Assembly (NCBI RefSeq): GCF_014647435.1
Contig: NZ_BMPE01000007.1
Location: 1 to 64,000 of the forward strand
Direction of reading: 5' to 3'
DNA: 64,000 nt
Origin: Deinococcus radiotolerans
GTDB taxonomy: Bacteria > Deinococcota > Deinococci > Deinococcales > Deinococcaceae
Made by a program: the position numbers and the translations under genes. A model generated the notes under the pieces. That model saw nothing but the letters and a program-made list of their open reading frames with translations. It was not told where the DNA came from and ran no database searches. Positions 11,273 through 19,368 of this stretch are shown here, piece by piece (positions within the stretch are counted from its first letter, which is position 1; every line of letters begins with the position of its first letter).

Positions 11273-11802
11273 GCGGTCCGTCTCTGTCTGCCTTGATTGG
11301 CGCGGCGCTGCTCGCGGCGGGGCGGCCGGTGACGTTGCGGGAGCTGTCGCTGGTGCTGGGCACCCCGGAGGATGCGGCGCGGCGTGAAGTGGAGGCGTTC
11401 GCGGCGCGCGTGGCTGCCGGGGACCTGGGCTTTCAGGTGGAGGCCGTGGCGGGCGGGTACCGGCTGGTGGTGCCGCCGGGCACCGCGCCTCACCTGGCGC
11501 CGCTGCTGTCTCCGCCGCCCTTACCGGCCCTGAGCAGCGCGGCGCTGGAGGTCCTGGCGGTGGTCGCGTACCGGCAGCCGGTCACGCGGGTGGAGATCGA
11601 GGCGATGCGGGGCGGCAGTGCCAGCACGGTCGTGACCCTGCAAGAGCGGGAGCTGGTGAAGGTGGTGGGCCGGTCGGACGCGGTGGGTCAGCCGCTGCTG
11701 TACGGGACCACCGAGCGGTTTCTGCTGGAGTTCGGCCTGACGTCCCTGGAGGACCTGCCGCCGCTGGAAGCGGGGAATTTCGCGCACCTGCTGCGCAGCT
11801 GA
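11269..11802 (+). CDS. scpB: segregation and condensation protein B
   Basis: The 177-residue protein has two winged-helix halves as in ScpB. ALIGAALLAAGRPVTLRELSLVLG is the first, and ALEVLAVVAYRQPVTRVEIEAMRGG is the diagnostic second. ScpB dimers clamp ScpA to SMC and so help compact and separate chromosomes. No scpA or smc is in the window. The GTG start overlaps tsaC by four bases. A GC-rich tract follows, with no clear terminator before the next gene. Confidence 0.92.
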   Translation: MSGPSLSALIGAALLAAGRPVTLRELSLVLGTPEDAARREVEAFAARVAAGDLGFQVEAVAGGYRLVVPPGTAPHLAPLLSPPPLPALSSAALEVLAVVAYRQPVTRVEIEAMRGGSASTVVTLQERELVKVVGRSDAVGQPLLYGTTERFLLEFGLTSLEDLPPLEAGNFAHLLRS

Positions 11803-11928
11803 CCGGTGGGGGCTGGTGGACCTGGAGGCCTGACCGGGCGTCTGCTCTTGCCGCTGGGAGGGGAATAGGCCAACATGAGGGTTGGAGGGTTGTCCGGAGC
11901 AGGTGCAGGTCGGTCCTCACGCCCCGTC

Positions 11929-12690
11929 ATGACCCAGTCCTCTGCAAGTCTCGAACCGTTCGATTTCCTTGAACTGCTGTACCTGCTCTCCGAGCAGGGC
12001 CGCAGCGGCGTTCTGCACGTGTACCGCCCGGACGGTCAGTTCCAGGCGTGGCTGGAGAGCGGCCGCGTGCGGCACCTGCAACTGGGTGAGGCCCGGGGCG
12101 CGCAGGCCCTGACGCGCCTCATGCAGGACCCCATCGGACGCTTCCATTTCGATGAGGGGGTCACGCACCCGGATCCACGCCTGGACGTGTCGCTGGACGA
12201 GGTGGCCATGGAAGCCCTGGAGGCGCTGCCCGTGCAGGACCTGCCGTTCGACGGGCCCGCGCGGATCACGGCGCCGGAGCGGCTGCGTTGCCTGCGCTGG
12301 AGCATGAAGGAACTGGATGTCCTGCAGATGATCGAGGCGCAGAAGCCACTCGGTGACCTGAACGGTGACCCGGAGGTGCACCGCCTGCTGCTGAAACTCA
12401 TCCGGATCGGGCTGCTCGTGCCGCGCCGGTCCCGCACGGCGAGACTGGTGGTGGCCGTCACGCGGCAGGTGCGGGACGTGGTGCTCGTGGATGAGGTGAT
12501 CTTCCGGCGCTGGAAGGAGGACATCGTGCGCCACCCGCAGTTCGTGGCTGTGAAGCGTGATTCGGGGCAGGTGGTGACGCTGCCGGTGCGTGTGGGGGCG
12601 AACATCACCAACCAGCTGCACATCCCGCCGGAACTGCTGATGCGCACGTCCCTGCGGGCCGGGGAGAGCGTGCTCGTCAAACCCGTCTGA
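11929..12690 (+). CDS. DUF4388 domain protein
   Basis: The N-terminal 100 residues (FDFLELLYLLSEQGRSGVLHVYRPDGQFQAWLESGRVRH) match the DUF4388/PATAN-like domain found in bacterial signalling proteins, where it often mediates protein contacts. The rest is mixed alpha/beta, ending HIPPELLMRTSLRAGESVLVKPV, and is not recognised. There is no membrane segment. The start is uncertain: the ATG at 11929 matches where the domain begins, while an in-frame ATG at 11875 would add 18 residues of low conservation. It sits between scpB and gatA on the same strand with no strong terminator visible. Confidence 0.7.
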   Translation: MTQSSASLEPFDFLELLYLLSEQGRSGVLHVYRPDGQFQAWLESGRVRHLQLGEARGAQALTRLMQDPIGRFHFDEGVTHPDPRLDVSLDEVAMEALEALPVQDLPFDGPARITAPERLRCLRWSMKELDVLQMIEAQKPLGDLNGDPEVHRLLLKLIRIGLLVPRRSRTARLVVAVTRQVRDVVLVDEVIFRRWKEDIVRHPQFVAVKRDSGQVVTLPVRVGANITNQLHIPPELLMRTSLRAGESVLVKPV

Positions 12691-12735
12691 GCGTCCCCGC
12701 CGGGGCTGGGGGGCTGCCCGGTACACTGGCGCGGT

Positions 12736-14184
12736 ATGGCCTTCACCTCCGCTGCACAGCAGGCGCGCCGCATTCAGGCGCGTGACCTCTCCCCGCAGGA
12801 CCTGACCACGCAGGCCCTGACCCGCATCGAGTCGGCCCGCGAGCTGAATGCCGTCGTCAGCGTCAATCCGAACGCGCTTGCTCAGGCGCGGGCGGTGCAG
12901 TCGCGCCTGGAGGCAGGGGAGAGCCTGCCTCTGGCGGGCGTGCCGGTGATCGTGAAGGACAACATCAACGTGACGGGCACGGAAACGACCTGCGGGAGCC
13001 GCATCCTGCGTGGTTACGTGAGCCCCTACGACGCCACCGCCGCCGCGCGCCTGACGCGGGCGGGCGCGGTGATCGTCGCGAAGGCGAACATGGACGAGTT
13101 CGCGATGGGCAGCTCCACCGAGAGCAGCGCGCACGGCCCCACCCTGAACCCCTGGGGCCTGGATCGCGTGCCGGGCGGCAGCAGCGGCGGGAGCGCCGTG
13201 GCGGTCGCCGCGAACCTCGTGGACATCAGCCTGGGCAGCGACACGGGCGGCAGCGTCCGGCAGCCCGCCGCGTTCACCGGCGTGTACGGCCTGAAACCCA
13301 CGTACGGCCGCGTGAGCCGCTCCGGGCTGGTCGCGTACGCCAGCAGCCTCGACCAGATCGGGCCCTTTGCCCGCACCGCCGAGGACCTGGCACTCATCAT
13401 GAACGTCATCGCCGGGCACGATCCGCTGGACGCCACCAGCCTTGACGCGCCACCCACCTTCGCGGCGGGCACGCCGGACGACCTGCGGGGCCTGCGGGTG
13501 GGCGTGATCACCGAGAGCCTCGCGGGGAACACGGCCGGTGTGGATAGCGTGCTCAGCGCCATGCTGGACGCCCTGCGCGGCGCGGGCGCGACCGTCAGTG
13601 AAGTCAGCGTGCCGGAACTGAAGTACGCCATCGCCGCTTACTACCTGATCGCCATGCCCGAGGCGAGCAGCAACCTCGCGCGGTTCGACGGCATGGTGTA
13701 CGGCCAGCGCGCGGCGGGCAGCGACCTGACCGAGGCGATGACCCTCACCCGCGAGCAGGGCTTCGGGCCCGAGGTGCAGCGCCGCATCCTGATCGGCACG
13801 TACGCCCTCTCCAGCGGGTACTACGACGCGTACTACAGCAAGGCCATGAAGGTCCGGCGCCTGATCGCCGACCGCTTCACGCAGGCCTTCGCGCAGTTCG
13901 ACGTGCTGGTCACGCCCACCAGTCCCTTCCCTGCCTTCCGGCGCGGCGAGAAGACCAGTGATCCGCTGGCCATGTACGCCGCTGACGTGGACACCGTCGC
14001 CATCAACCTCGCGGGCCTGCCCGCCCTGAGCGTCCCCGCCGGGTTCGACACCGCAGGCGGCGTGCGCCTGCCGGTCGGCATCCAGTTCATCGCGCCCCCC
14101 CTCCAGGATGAACGCCTCGTCCGGATTGCGGGCGGACTGGAAGGCATCGGGATCGCCCAGCCGCAGGTGGCCCCGGGTTACTGA
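12736..14184 (+). CDS. gatA: Asp-tRNA(Asn)/Glu-tRNA(Gln) amidotransferase subunit A
   Basis: The 482-residue protein is the glutaminase subunit that supplies ammonia for converting mischarged Asp-tRNA(Asn) or Glu-tRNA(Gln). The amidase-signature triad is complete: Lys74 in VIVKDNIN, cis-Ser149 in PGGSSGGSAV and Ser173 in SDTGGSVRQPA, spaced as in characterised GatA proteins. gatB and gatC are not adjacent. TACACT ends 8 bases before the ATG, with no ribosome site between, which suggests a leaderless mRNA. The length is normal. Confidence 0.95.
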   Translation: MAFTSAAQQARRIQARDLSPQDLTTQALTRIESARELNAVVSVNPNALAQARAVQSRLEAGESLPLAGVPVIVKDNINVTGTETTCGSRILRGYVSPYDATAAARLTRAGAVIVAKANMDEFAMGSSTESSAHGPTLNPWGLDRVPGGSSGGSAVAVAANLVDISLGSDTGGSVRQPAAFTGVYGLKPTYGRVSRSGLVAYASSLDQIGPFARTAEDLALIMNVIAGHDPLDATSLDAPPTFAAGTPDDLRGLRVGVITESLAGNTAGVDSVLSAMLDALRGAGATVSEVSVPELKYAIAAYYLIAMPEASSNLARFDGMVYGQRAAGSDLTEAMTLTREQGFGPEVQRRILIGTYALSSGYYDAYYSKAMKVRRLIADRFTQAFAQFDVLVTPTSPFPAFRRGEKTSDPLAMYAADVDTVAINLAGLPALSVPAGFDTAGGVRLPVGIQFIAPPLQDERLVRIAGGLEGIGIAQPQVAPGY

Positions 14185-14223
14185 AGAGATGCGGGGTGTG
14201 GGGACCGCGGTTCACCTCCCCCT

Positions 14224-15168
14224 TCACGCCCAGGCGCGCACCACCTTCAGCTGCTCCCCGTTACCGTCCACAACCGCCACGAGGTCGCCGTTCAGGGTGA
14301 CAACGTGGCGGCCCTGCGCGGCGTGCGCCGGGCGTTTGCCCTGGCGGAGCTCGCGGGCCATCCGGTCATCGGCCTCAATGACTGCGAAGTCCAGCGCGGC
14401 TAGGTCAGGAATGCCGGTCGCGCCGGGCAGGTCGTCCACCGTCACGGCGTCACGCAGGTCGTAGCGGCCCACGCGGGTGCGGACCAGTCCGCCCAGGTGC
14501 GCGGGCACGCCCAGCGCCGCGCCCACGTCACGGGCCAGGGAGCGCAGGTACGTGCCGCTGCCCACGCTGGCCCGGACGAGCAGCGTGGGGAACTCACCCA
14601 GCGCGGGCGGTAGCGTGAAGGTGTGCCCGGTGTCGGCAGGAGTCCAGTCCTGCGGGTCGAAGGTACGCGGCGCGGCATCCACGCTGGGGTACACGCCCAG
14701 CAGGTCCAGCGAGTGAATCACCACGTTCCGGGCGGGCAGGTCCAGTGCGCCCCCAGCGCGGGCCACGGCGTAGGCCCGCTGGCCGCCCACCTGAATCGCG
14801 CTGTACTGCGGCGGCACCTGCGCCTGCGGCCCCGTGAACGTATAGAGAGTTTCTCGAAGGTCATCAAGGCTTGCTGCGTCCGGTTTCAGCCAGCCGGAGA
14901 CGTCCGCCACCTCATCCACAGGCCCCTCGGCGTCCAGGGTGGGCGTGCCAGCACCGAGGCTGATCCACGCGAGGTAGTCCTTGCTGTCCGCCTCCATGAA
15001 CTGCACGACCTTCGTGCTGTCATCCACGCACAGCACCAGCACCCCGGTCGCCAGTGGGTCCAGTGTGCCGGTGTGGCCCACGCGTTTCGTGCCGCGCGCC
15101 CGCCTCGCGCGGTTCACGACGTCGTGTGAGGTGAGGTTCAGCGGCTTGTCCACGGCAATCACGGGCAT
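14224..15168 (-). CDS. truB: tRNA pseudouridine(55) synthase
   Basis: The 314-residue protein begins MPVIAVDKPLNLTSHDVVNRAR and contains KRVGHTGTLDPLATGVL, the TruB motif with the catalytic Asp in GTLDP. SGTYLRSLARDVG is the second conserved block. TruB makes pseudouridine 55 in the T-loop of tRNAs. I chose the ATG at 15168 because the fold begins there and TACCCT ends 7 bases upstream; the longer frame upstream is unsupported. The C-terminal PUA-like part is present. It converges on gatA. Confidence 0.93.
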   Translation of the reverse strand: MPVIAVDKPLNLTSHDVVNRARRARGTKRVGHTGTLDPLATGVLVLCVDDSTKVVQFMEADSKDYLAWISLGAGTPTLDAEGPVDEVADVSGWLKPDAASLDDLRETLYTFTGPQAQVPPQYSAIQVGGQRAYAVARAGGALDLPARNVVIHSLDLLGVYPSVDAAPRTFDPQDWTPADTGHTFTLPPALGEFPTLLVRASVGSGTYLRSLARDVGAALGVPAHLGGLVRTRVGRYDLRDAVTVDDLPGATGIPDLAALDFAVIEADDRMARELRQGKRPAHAAQGRHVVTLNGDLVAVVDGNGEQLKVVRAWA

Positions 15169-15319
15169 ACGCGCGAGGGTACCAGAGGACAGGAGCTGAG
15201 GGGGAATCAGCGGGTCCACACGCCTCCCTGATGTCCGGGCGCCCCGGCGTGCTCCGCAAGGTGCGCTGGCCCACGCCGTCCCACGCTTCACTCACCTGTT
15301 CCCGCGTAGACTGGGCCTC

Positions 15320-15691
15320 GTGTTGCGTGTCGCGTTCTGGCTGACCGCCCTGCTGTTCATCCCGCTGGGCCTGTACCTCTACTTTCTGCCGCCGGACGTG
15401 GCGTCCCTGATCGGCGTGTCCCCGATGTGGCTGGCGCGCGGGGCGGGCGCGCTGGTGTTGGCCTGGGGCGCCTTGCAGGTGGCGGCGAGTTTCGCGCCGG
15501 ACCGCGTGAAGGTGGGCGGGCTGGTAGGCGGGCACCTGCTGCTCGTCGCGGCGCTCGTCCCGGCGGCGCTGCGCGGTGGGGACGCCCTGCCGGGTGCGGT
15601 CCGCACGGCGCTGCTGGTCGTCTCGGGCGTGATGGCCGCGCTGGCCGTCATGGGCATCCTGGGCACGCCGTCCCGCCGGAGCCGCCTGTGA
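15320..15691 (+). CDS. small integral membrane protein
   Basis: The 123-residue protein has four hydrophobic helices (about 3-25, 36-58, 66-84, 92-113) and short loops. I see no family motif. The GTG start at 15320 has TAGACT 7 bases upstream. Its stop overlaps the next gene by four bases (GTGA), so it is co-translated with the pseudouridine synthase; a functional link is not implied by sequence. Confidence 0.65.
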   Translation: MLRVAFWLTALLFIPLGLYLYFLPPDVASLIGVSPMWLARGAGALVLAWGALQVAASFAPDRVKVGGLVGGHLLLVAALVPAALRGGDALPGAVRTALLVVSGVMAALAVMGILGTPSRRSRL

Positions 15692-16449
15692 GCGAGCGCC
15701 TGCAAAAACGGCTCGCCCGCGCGGGGGTCGCCTCGCGCCGCGCGGCCGAGGACCTCATCAGCGCTGGGCGGATCACTGTGAACGGCGAGGTCGCCGTGCT
15801 GGGCCGCACCGTCATTGACGCGGACGACATCCGCCTGGACGGGCAGCTGATCGAGACGGAGAGCGTCCCGAAGGTCACGTACATGCTGTACAAACCGCGC
15901 GGGTACGTCACGACCGCCCGCGACGAGTACGGCCGCCGCAACGTCCTGGACGCCATGCCGCGCATTCCGGGCCTGCACCCGGTGGGCCGCCTGGACCGTG
16001 ACTCCGAGGGGCTGCTGCTCCTGACGACCGACGGTGACCTGACGCTGACCATGACGCACCCCCGGTACGGGCACGAGAAGGCGTACCGGGCCTGGACGGA
16101 CGGCCCTGAGGAACCCACCCAGGCCGAGCTGGATGCCCTGACCGACGGCACCCTGAAACTGGAGGACGGCCCGGCGCGCGCGCTGCTGGCCACGCCCGCA
16201 CGGGGTGGGGCCTTCGTGACGCTCGGTGAGGGCCGCAACCGGCAGGTGCGCCGCATGATGGAGGACATCGGGCACCCGGTCACGCGCCTGCTGCGCTACC
16301 GCGTGGGTGGCCTGTGGCTGGGCAACATGGAGGTCGGCGAGTACCAGCAGCTGGACAGCCGGGACTTGGAGGACCTGCTGCACCCGGAGAAGGTCCCGGC
16401 GGCTATCTGGGAGCGGCAGTGGGAACGCATTCAGAAACGCTGGGGCTGA
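15688..16449 (+). CDS. rRNA pseudouridine synthase, RsuA/RluB family
   Basis: The 253-residue protein has an N-terminal S4 RNA-binding domain (RLQKRLARAGVASRRAAEDLISAGRITVNG). The catalytic domain follows with HPVGRLDRDSEGLLLLTTDG, where the Asp of GRLDRDSEG is the nucleophile. EGRNRQVRRMMEDIGHPV completes the signature. It isomerises a uridine in 23S or 16S rRNA; the exact position (RluB, RluE/F or RsuA type) cannot be decided from sequence alone. The GTG start is coupled to the upstream membrane protein. Confidence 0.9.
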   Translation: MSERLQKRLARAGVASRRAAEDLISAGRITVNGEVAVLGRTVIDADDIRLDGQLIETESVPKVTYMLYKPRGYVTTARDEYGRRNVLDAMPRIPGLHPVGRLDRDSEGLLLLTTDGDLTLTMTHPRYGHEKAYRAWTDGPEEPTQAELDALTDGTLKLEDGPARALLATPARGGAFVTLGEGRNRQVRRMMEDIGHPVTRLLRYRVGGLWLGNMEVGEYQQLDSRDLEDLLHPEKVPAAIWERQWERIQKRWG

Positions 16450-16509
16450 CGCGGCGCGAGTCGGCTGACGTGGGTCACCCCGTGCCGCGCACCCCTGCCC
16501 GCCTCCTGC

Positions 16510-16515
16510 TATGCT
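16510..16515 (+). promoter_or_regulatory. -10 box of the RNase P RNA gene
   Basis: TATGCT lies about 7 bases before the P1 strand of the RNA. No good -35 hexamer stands 17 bases upstream. Confidence 0.5.
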
Positions 16516-16520
16516 CTGTC

Positions 16521-16957
<437 letters not shown>

Positions 16958-16961
16958 AGCA

Positions 16962-16994
16962 GCAGGCCGCCCCGGATTCACGGAGGCGGCCTGC
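16962..16994. terminator. terminator between rnpB and the DUF423 gene
   Basis: GCAGGCCGCC pairs perfectly with GGCGGCCTGC over a 13-base loop. It lies just after rnpB and just after the convergent DUF423 stop, so it can serve both. There is no T-tract on either side. Confidence 0.7.
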
Positions 16995-17005
16995 GACCTC
17001 ATGGG

Positions 17006-17368
17006 TCAGGGTCTCGGGACCTTCGCGGCGTCCAGGGCGGCCAGGACGAATCCGGCGATCATCAGCGCGCCGCCGATGGGCGTGATGGCTCCCAGCACCT
17101 TCACGCCGGTCAGGGCCAGCACGTACAGGCTGCCGCTGAAGATCACGGCTCCGGCGAGCAGGAAGAGGGGGGCGCGCCGCTGGTTGGCCTGGGTGCCCAG
17201 GGCGAGCAGGGCCAGGGCGGTGTACATCTGGTAGCGGGCGCCGGTCTCGAAATCGGCGAGCAGGGTGGCGTCCAAGCGGGCTTTCAGGCCGTGCGCGGCG
17301 AAGGCGCCCAGCGCGACGGCCAGGGCGGCCAGGATCGCGCCGCTCTGCAGGGTGCGGTTCGGGGTCAT
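17006..17368 (-). CDS. DUF423 family membrane protein
   Basis: The 120-residue protein has four membrane helices, with the family signature LAVALGAFAAHGLKARLD near the N-terminus and ALTGVKVLGAITPIGGALMIAGFVL at the end. DUF423 (YwdK/YgdD-like) proteins are conserved inner-membrane proteins without an agreed function. The ATG at 17368 has TACCCT 6 bases upstream, a likely leaderless promoter. It is divergent from the mraZ cluster, so the 17369-17612 gap holds both promoters. Confidence 0.88.
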   Translation of the reverse strand: MTPNRTLQSGAILAALAVALGAFAAHGLKARLDATLLADFETGARYQMYTALALLALGTQANQRRAPLFLLAGAVIFSGSLYVLALTGVKVLGAITPIGGALMIAGFVLAALDAAKVPRP

Positions 17369-17465
17369 GCCCGCAGGGTAGAGGGTGGAGGCCGGGGTGG
17401 GTGTCCTGCCCCTCAGGTGGGGCTGGAGTGGGGATGTGGGGCGCGCTGTGGGGGGAGTTGGGGGA

Positions 17466-17509
17466 ATTGGTGGGGATTGGTGGTAAATCGTGGTGATGGC
17501 TGTTACACT
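17466..17509 (+). promoter_or_regulatory. MraZ operator repeats and promoter of the division cluster
   Basis: Three direct repeats start at 17466, 17476 and 17486 with 10-base spacing: ATTGGTGGGG, ATTGGTGGTA and AATCGTGGTG. A weaker fourth TTGGGGG sits at 17458. Such GTGG direct repeats are the MraZ-box type. TACACT (17504-17509) downstream is the likely -10, so bound MraZ would cover the -35 region and repress its own cluster. The leader to mraZ is about 100 bases. Confidence 0.75.
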
Positions 17510-17612
17510 CGCCGCATCAACCGAAATGCGTTCAGCTCGTGTTCACGGTTGACCGTGACCTTCCCCCCTGCCGCGCACCCTGGTGGGAGCGGGTGGGGAA
17601 GAGAGGAGACGT

Positions 17613-18041
17613 TTGCCGTTTGGAGAGTACCCGTACACCATCGATGACAAGGGCCGCGTGGTCATGCCACCCGCGTTCCGTGACTTCGTGGAGGACGGCA
17701 TGATCCTGACGCGCGGCATGGAAGGCTGCCTGTACGTATTCCCGCTGTCCAGCTGGAAGCGCGTGGAGGAGCAGCTTGAAGGACTGCCGCTCACGGACGC
17801 CGAGTCGCGCGCGTTCGTGCGTTTCTTCTATTCCGGCGCGAACAAGGCGCGGCTGGACAACCAGAGCCGCGTGTCCGTTCCGCAGACCCTACGGGCCTTC
17901 GCGGGCCTGGACAACGAGGTGATCGTGGCCGGCGCGCCCGGCCGCCTCGAACTGTGGAACCCGGCGCGCTGGGAAGCGGCCATCACGGCTGTGCAGGACA
18001 ATCCACCCAAACCTGACCTTCTCACGAACTTCGTGGCGTGA
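17613..18041 (+). CDS. mraZ: transcriptional regulator MraZ
   Basis: The 142-residue protein has the two tandem SpoVT/AbrB-like halves of MraZ: FGEYPYTIDDKGRVVMPPAFRDF and SGANKARLDNQSRVSVPQTLRAFAGL. MraZ is a DNA-binding repressor of its own division and wall cluster. The start is TTG at 17613, preceded by AGGAG; the encoded sequence begins (M)PFGEYPYT as in relatives. Its stop overlaps the next start (GTGA). Candidate MraZ boxes lie upstream at 17466. Confidence 0.95.
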   Translation: MPFGEYPYTIDDKGRVVMPPAFRDFVEDGMILTRGMEGCLYVFPLSSWKRVEEQLEGLPLTDAESRAFVRFFYSGANKARLDNQSRVSVPQTLRAFAGLDNEVIVAGAPGRLELWNPARWEAAITAVQDNPPKPDLLTNFVA

Positions 18042-19000
18042 CCCCAATGACTGACCCTGATTTTCCCACTGACCTCCACGCGCCTCACGCTGAGGACGCG
18101 TCTCAATCCGAGACTGACCCCAACCTGGACCCCGCCGGGGACGCCCTCTCACACGTCCCCGTGCTGGCGGACGAGGTCCTGGACATTCTGCAGCCCGCGC
18201 CGGGCAAGGTCTTCGTGGACGGCACGCTGGGCGGCGCCGGCCACACCGGCCTGCTGCTCGCCGCGGGCGCGACCGTGTACGGCATCGACCAGGACCCCTA
18301 CGCCCTGGCCCGCGCGCGCGCCGCGAACCCGCAGGGCCTGACCGTGCTGGAAGGCAACTACCGCGACATGACGGCCCTGCTGGCCGGGGCGGGCGTGACG
18401 CAGGTGGACGGCGTCCTGCTCGACATCGGCGTCAGCTCCTTCCAGCTGGACGACACGGCGCGCGGCTTCTCGTACCACACGGAAGCGCCCCTGGACATGC
18501 GCATGAGCCAGTCCGGCGAGAGCGCCGCCAACGTGGTCAACGAGTACGACGCTGAGGACCTCGCGTCCATCATTTACGAGTACGGCGAGGACCGCCTCTC
18601 GCGGCGCATTGCCCGGGCCATCGTGGCCGCCCGGGAGCAGGCGCCCATCGAGACAACCGTGCAGCTCGCGGAGATCATCAAGCGCGCCTACCCCGGCTTC
18701 TCGAAGGGCATCCACCCGGCCCGGCGCACCTTCCAGGCGCTGCGGATTCACGTGAACGACGAACTGGGCGCCCTGCGTGACGGCCTCGCGGCCGCTGAGT
18801 CGCTGCTCGCTCCGGGCGGGCGGCTGGCCGTGATCAGCTTCCACTCGCTGGAGGACCGCATCGTGAAACGGTTCCTGCTGGGCAGCGAGGTTCTGGAACC
18901 GCTCACGAAACGCCCCGTGACCGCCCGTGACGAGGAGCAGGCCACCAATCCCCGCGCCCGCAGCGCGAAACTGCGCGGCGCGCAGCGGGTGACCGCGTGA
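18038..19000 (+). CDS. rsmH: 16S rRNA (cytosine(1402)-N(4))-methyltransferase
   Basis: The 320-residue protein carries HVPVLADEVLDIL, FVDGTLGGAGHTGLLL (SAM-binding loop), GVLLDIGVSSFQLDDTARGFS and HPARRTFQALRIHVNDEL, the diagnostic RsmH/MraW blocks. It N4-methylates C1402 in the decoding centre of 16S rRNA. The N-terminal extension of about 38 residues is acidic and poorly conserved. The GTG at 18038 overlaps mraZ, while an ATG three codons on is an alternative start. It overlaps the following gene by four bases. Confidence 0.95.
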   Translation: MTPMTDPDFPTDLHAPHAEDASQSETDPNLDPAGDALSHVPVLADEVLDILQPAPGKVFVDGTLGGAGHTGLLLAAGATVYGIDQDPYALARARAANPQGLTVLEGNYRDMTALLAGAGVTQVDGVLLDIGVSSFQLDDTARGFSYHTEAPLDMRMSQSGESAANVVNEYDAEDLASIIYEYGEDRLSRRIARAIVAAREQAPIETTVQLAEIIKRAYPGFSKGIHPARRTFQALRIHVNDELGALRDGLAAAESLLAPGGRLAVISFHSLEDRIVKRFLLGSEVLEPLTKRPVTARDEEQATNPRARSAKLRGAQRVTA

Positions 19001-19368
19001 GACCCTGGCCTCAACTTGATCCGGACCTGACCCTGCCGACTTGGCGGGCGCGGGCCGTGCGGTACCTGCTGATCTACGTGGCGTTGGTGGTGGCGCTGGT
19101 CAGCGTGCGCGCCTCGACGAGTGAGGTGCGCCCCGGCTTGCGGGCCGCGCAGCTTCGCGAGCAGACCCTCATCACCCAGCGCGACAACCTCGCGCTGCAG
19201 TTGCAGACGCTGGAAACCAAGCAGCGGATCATGGCCTGGGCTCAGGCCAACGGGATGGAGCTGTCGGCCACGGCCGTGAAAGGCAGCGCTGACATTCAGG
19301 GCATTCCAGATGCGCCGGCGGTTGCGCCTCAGACCAGAACCGTGGAGGTGGTCACGAAGTGGAAGTGA
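18997..19368 (+). CDS. FtsL-like cell division protein
   Basis: The 123-residue protein has a basic N-terminus, one transmembrane helix (about residues 24-41) and then a coiled-coil segment, LREQTLITQRDNLALQLQTLETKQRI. This is the topology of FtsL, and it lies in the FtsL position between rsmH and a class B penicillin-binding protein. FtsL sequences diverge widely, so the assignment rests on topology and context. GTG overlaps the rsmH stop and the downstream gene starts inside its last ten bases. Confidence 0.75.
   Translation: MRPWPQLDPDLTLPTWRARAVRYLLIYVALVVALVSVRASTSEVRPGLRAAQLREQTLITQRDNLALQLQTLETKQRIMAWAQANGMELSATAVKGSADIQGIPDAPAVAPQTRTVEVVTKWK

Noticed and set aside
17451..17500. The GTGG repeats as a simple microsatellite
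   Set aside because: The exact 10-base phasing, position before mraZ and adjacency to a -10 box fit a MraZ operator better than chance repetition.
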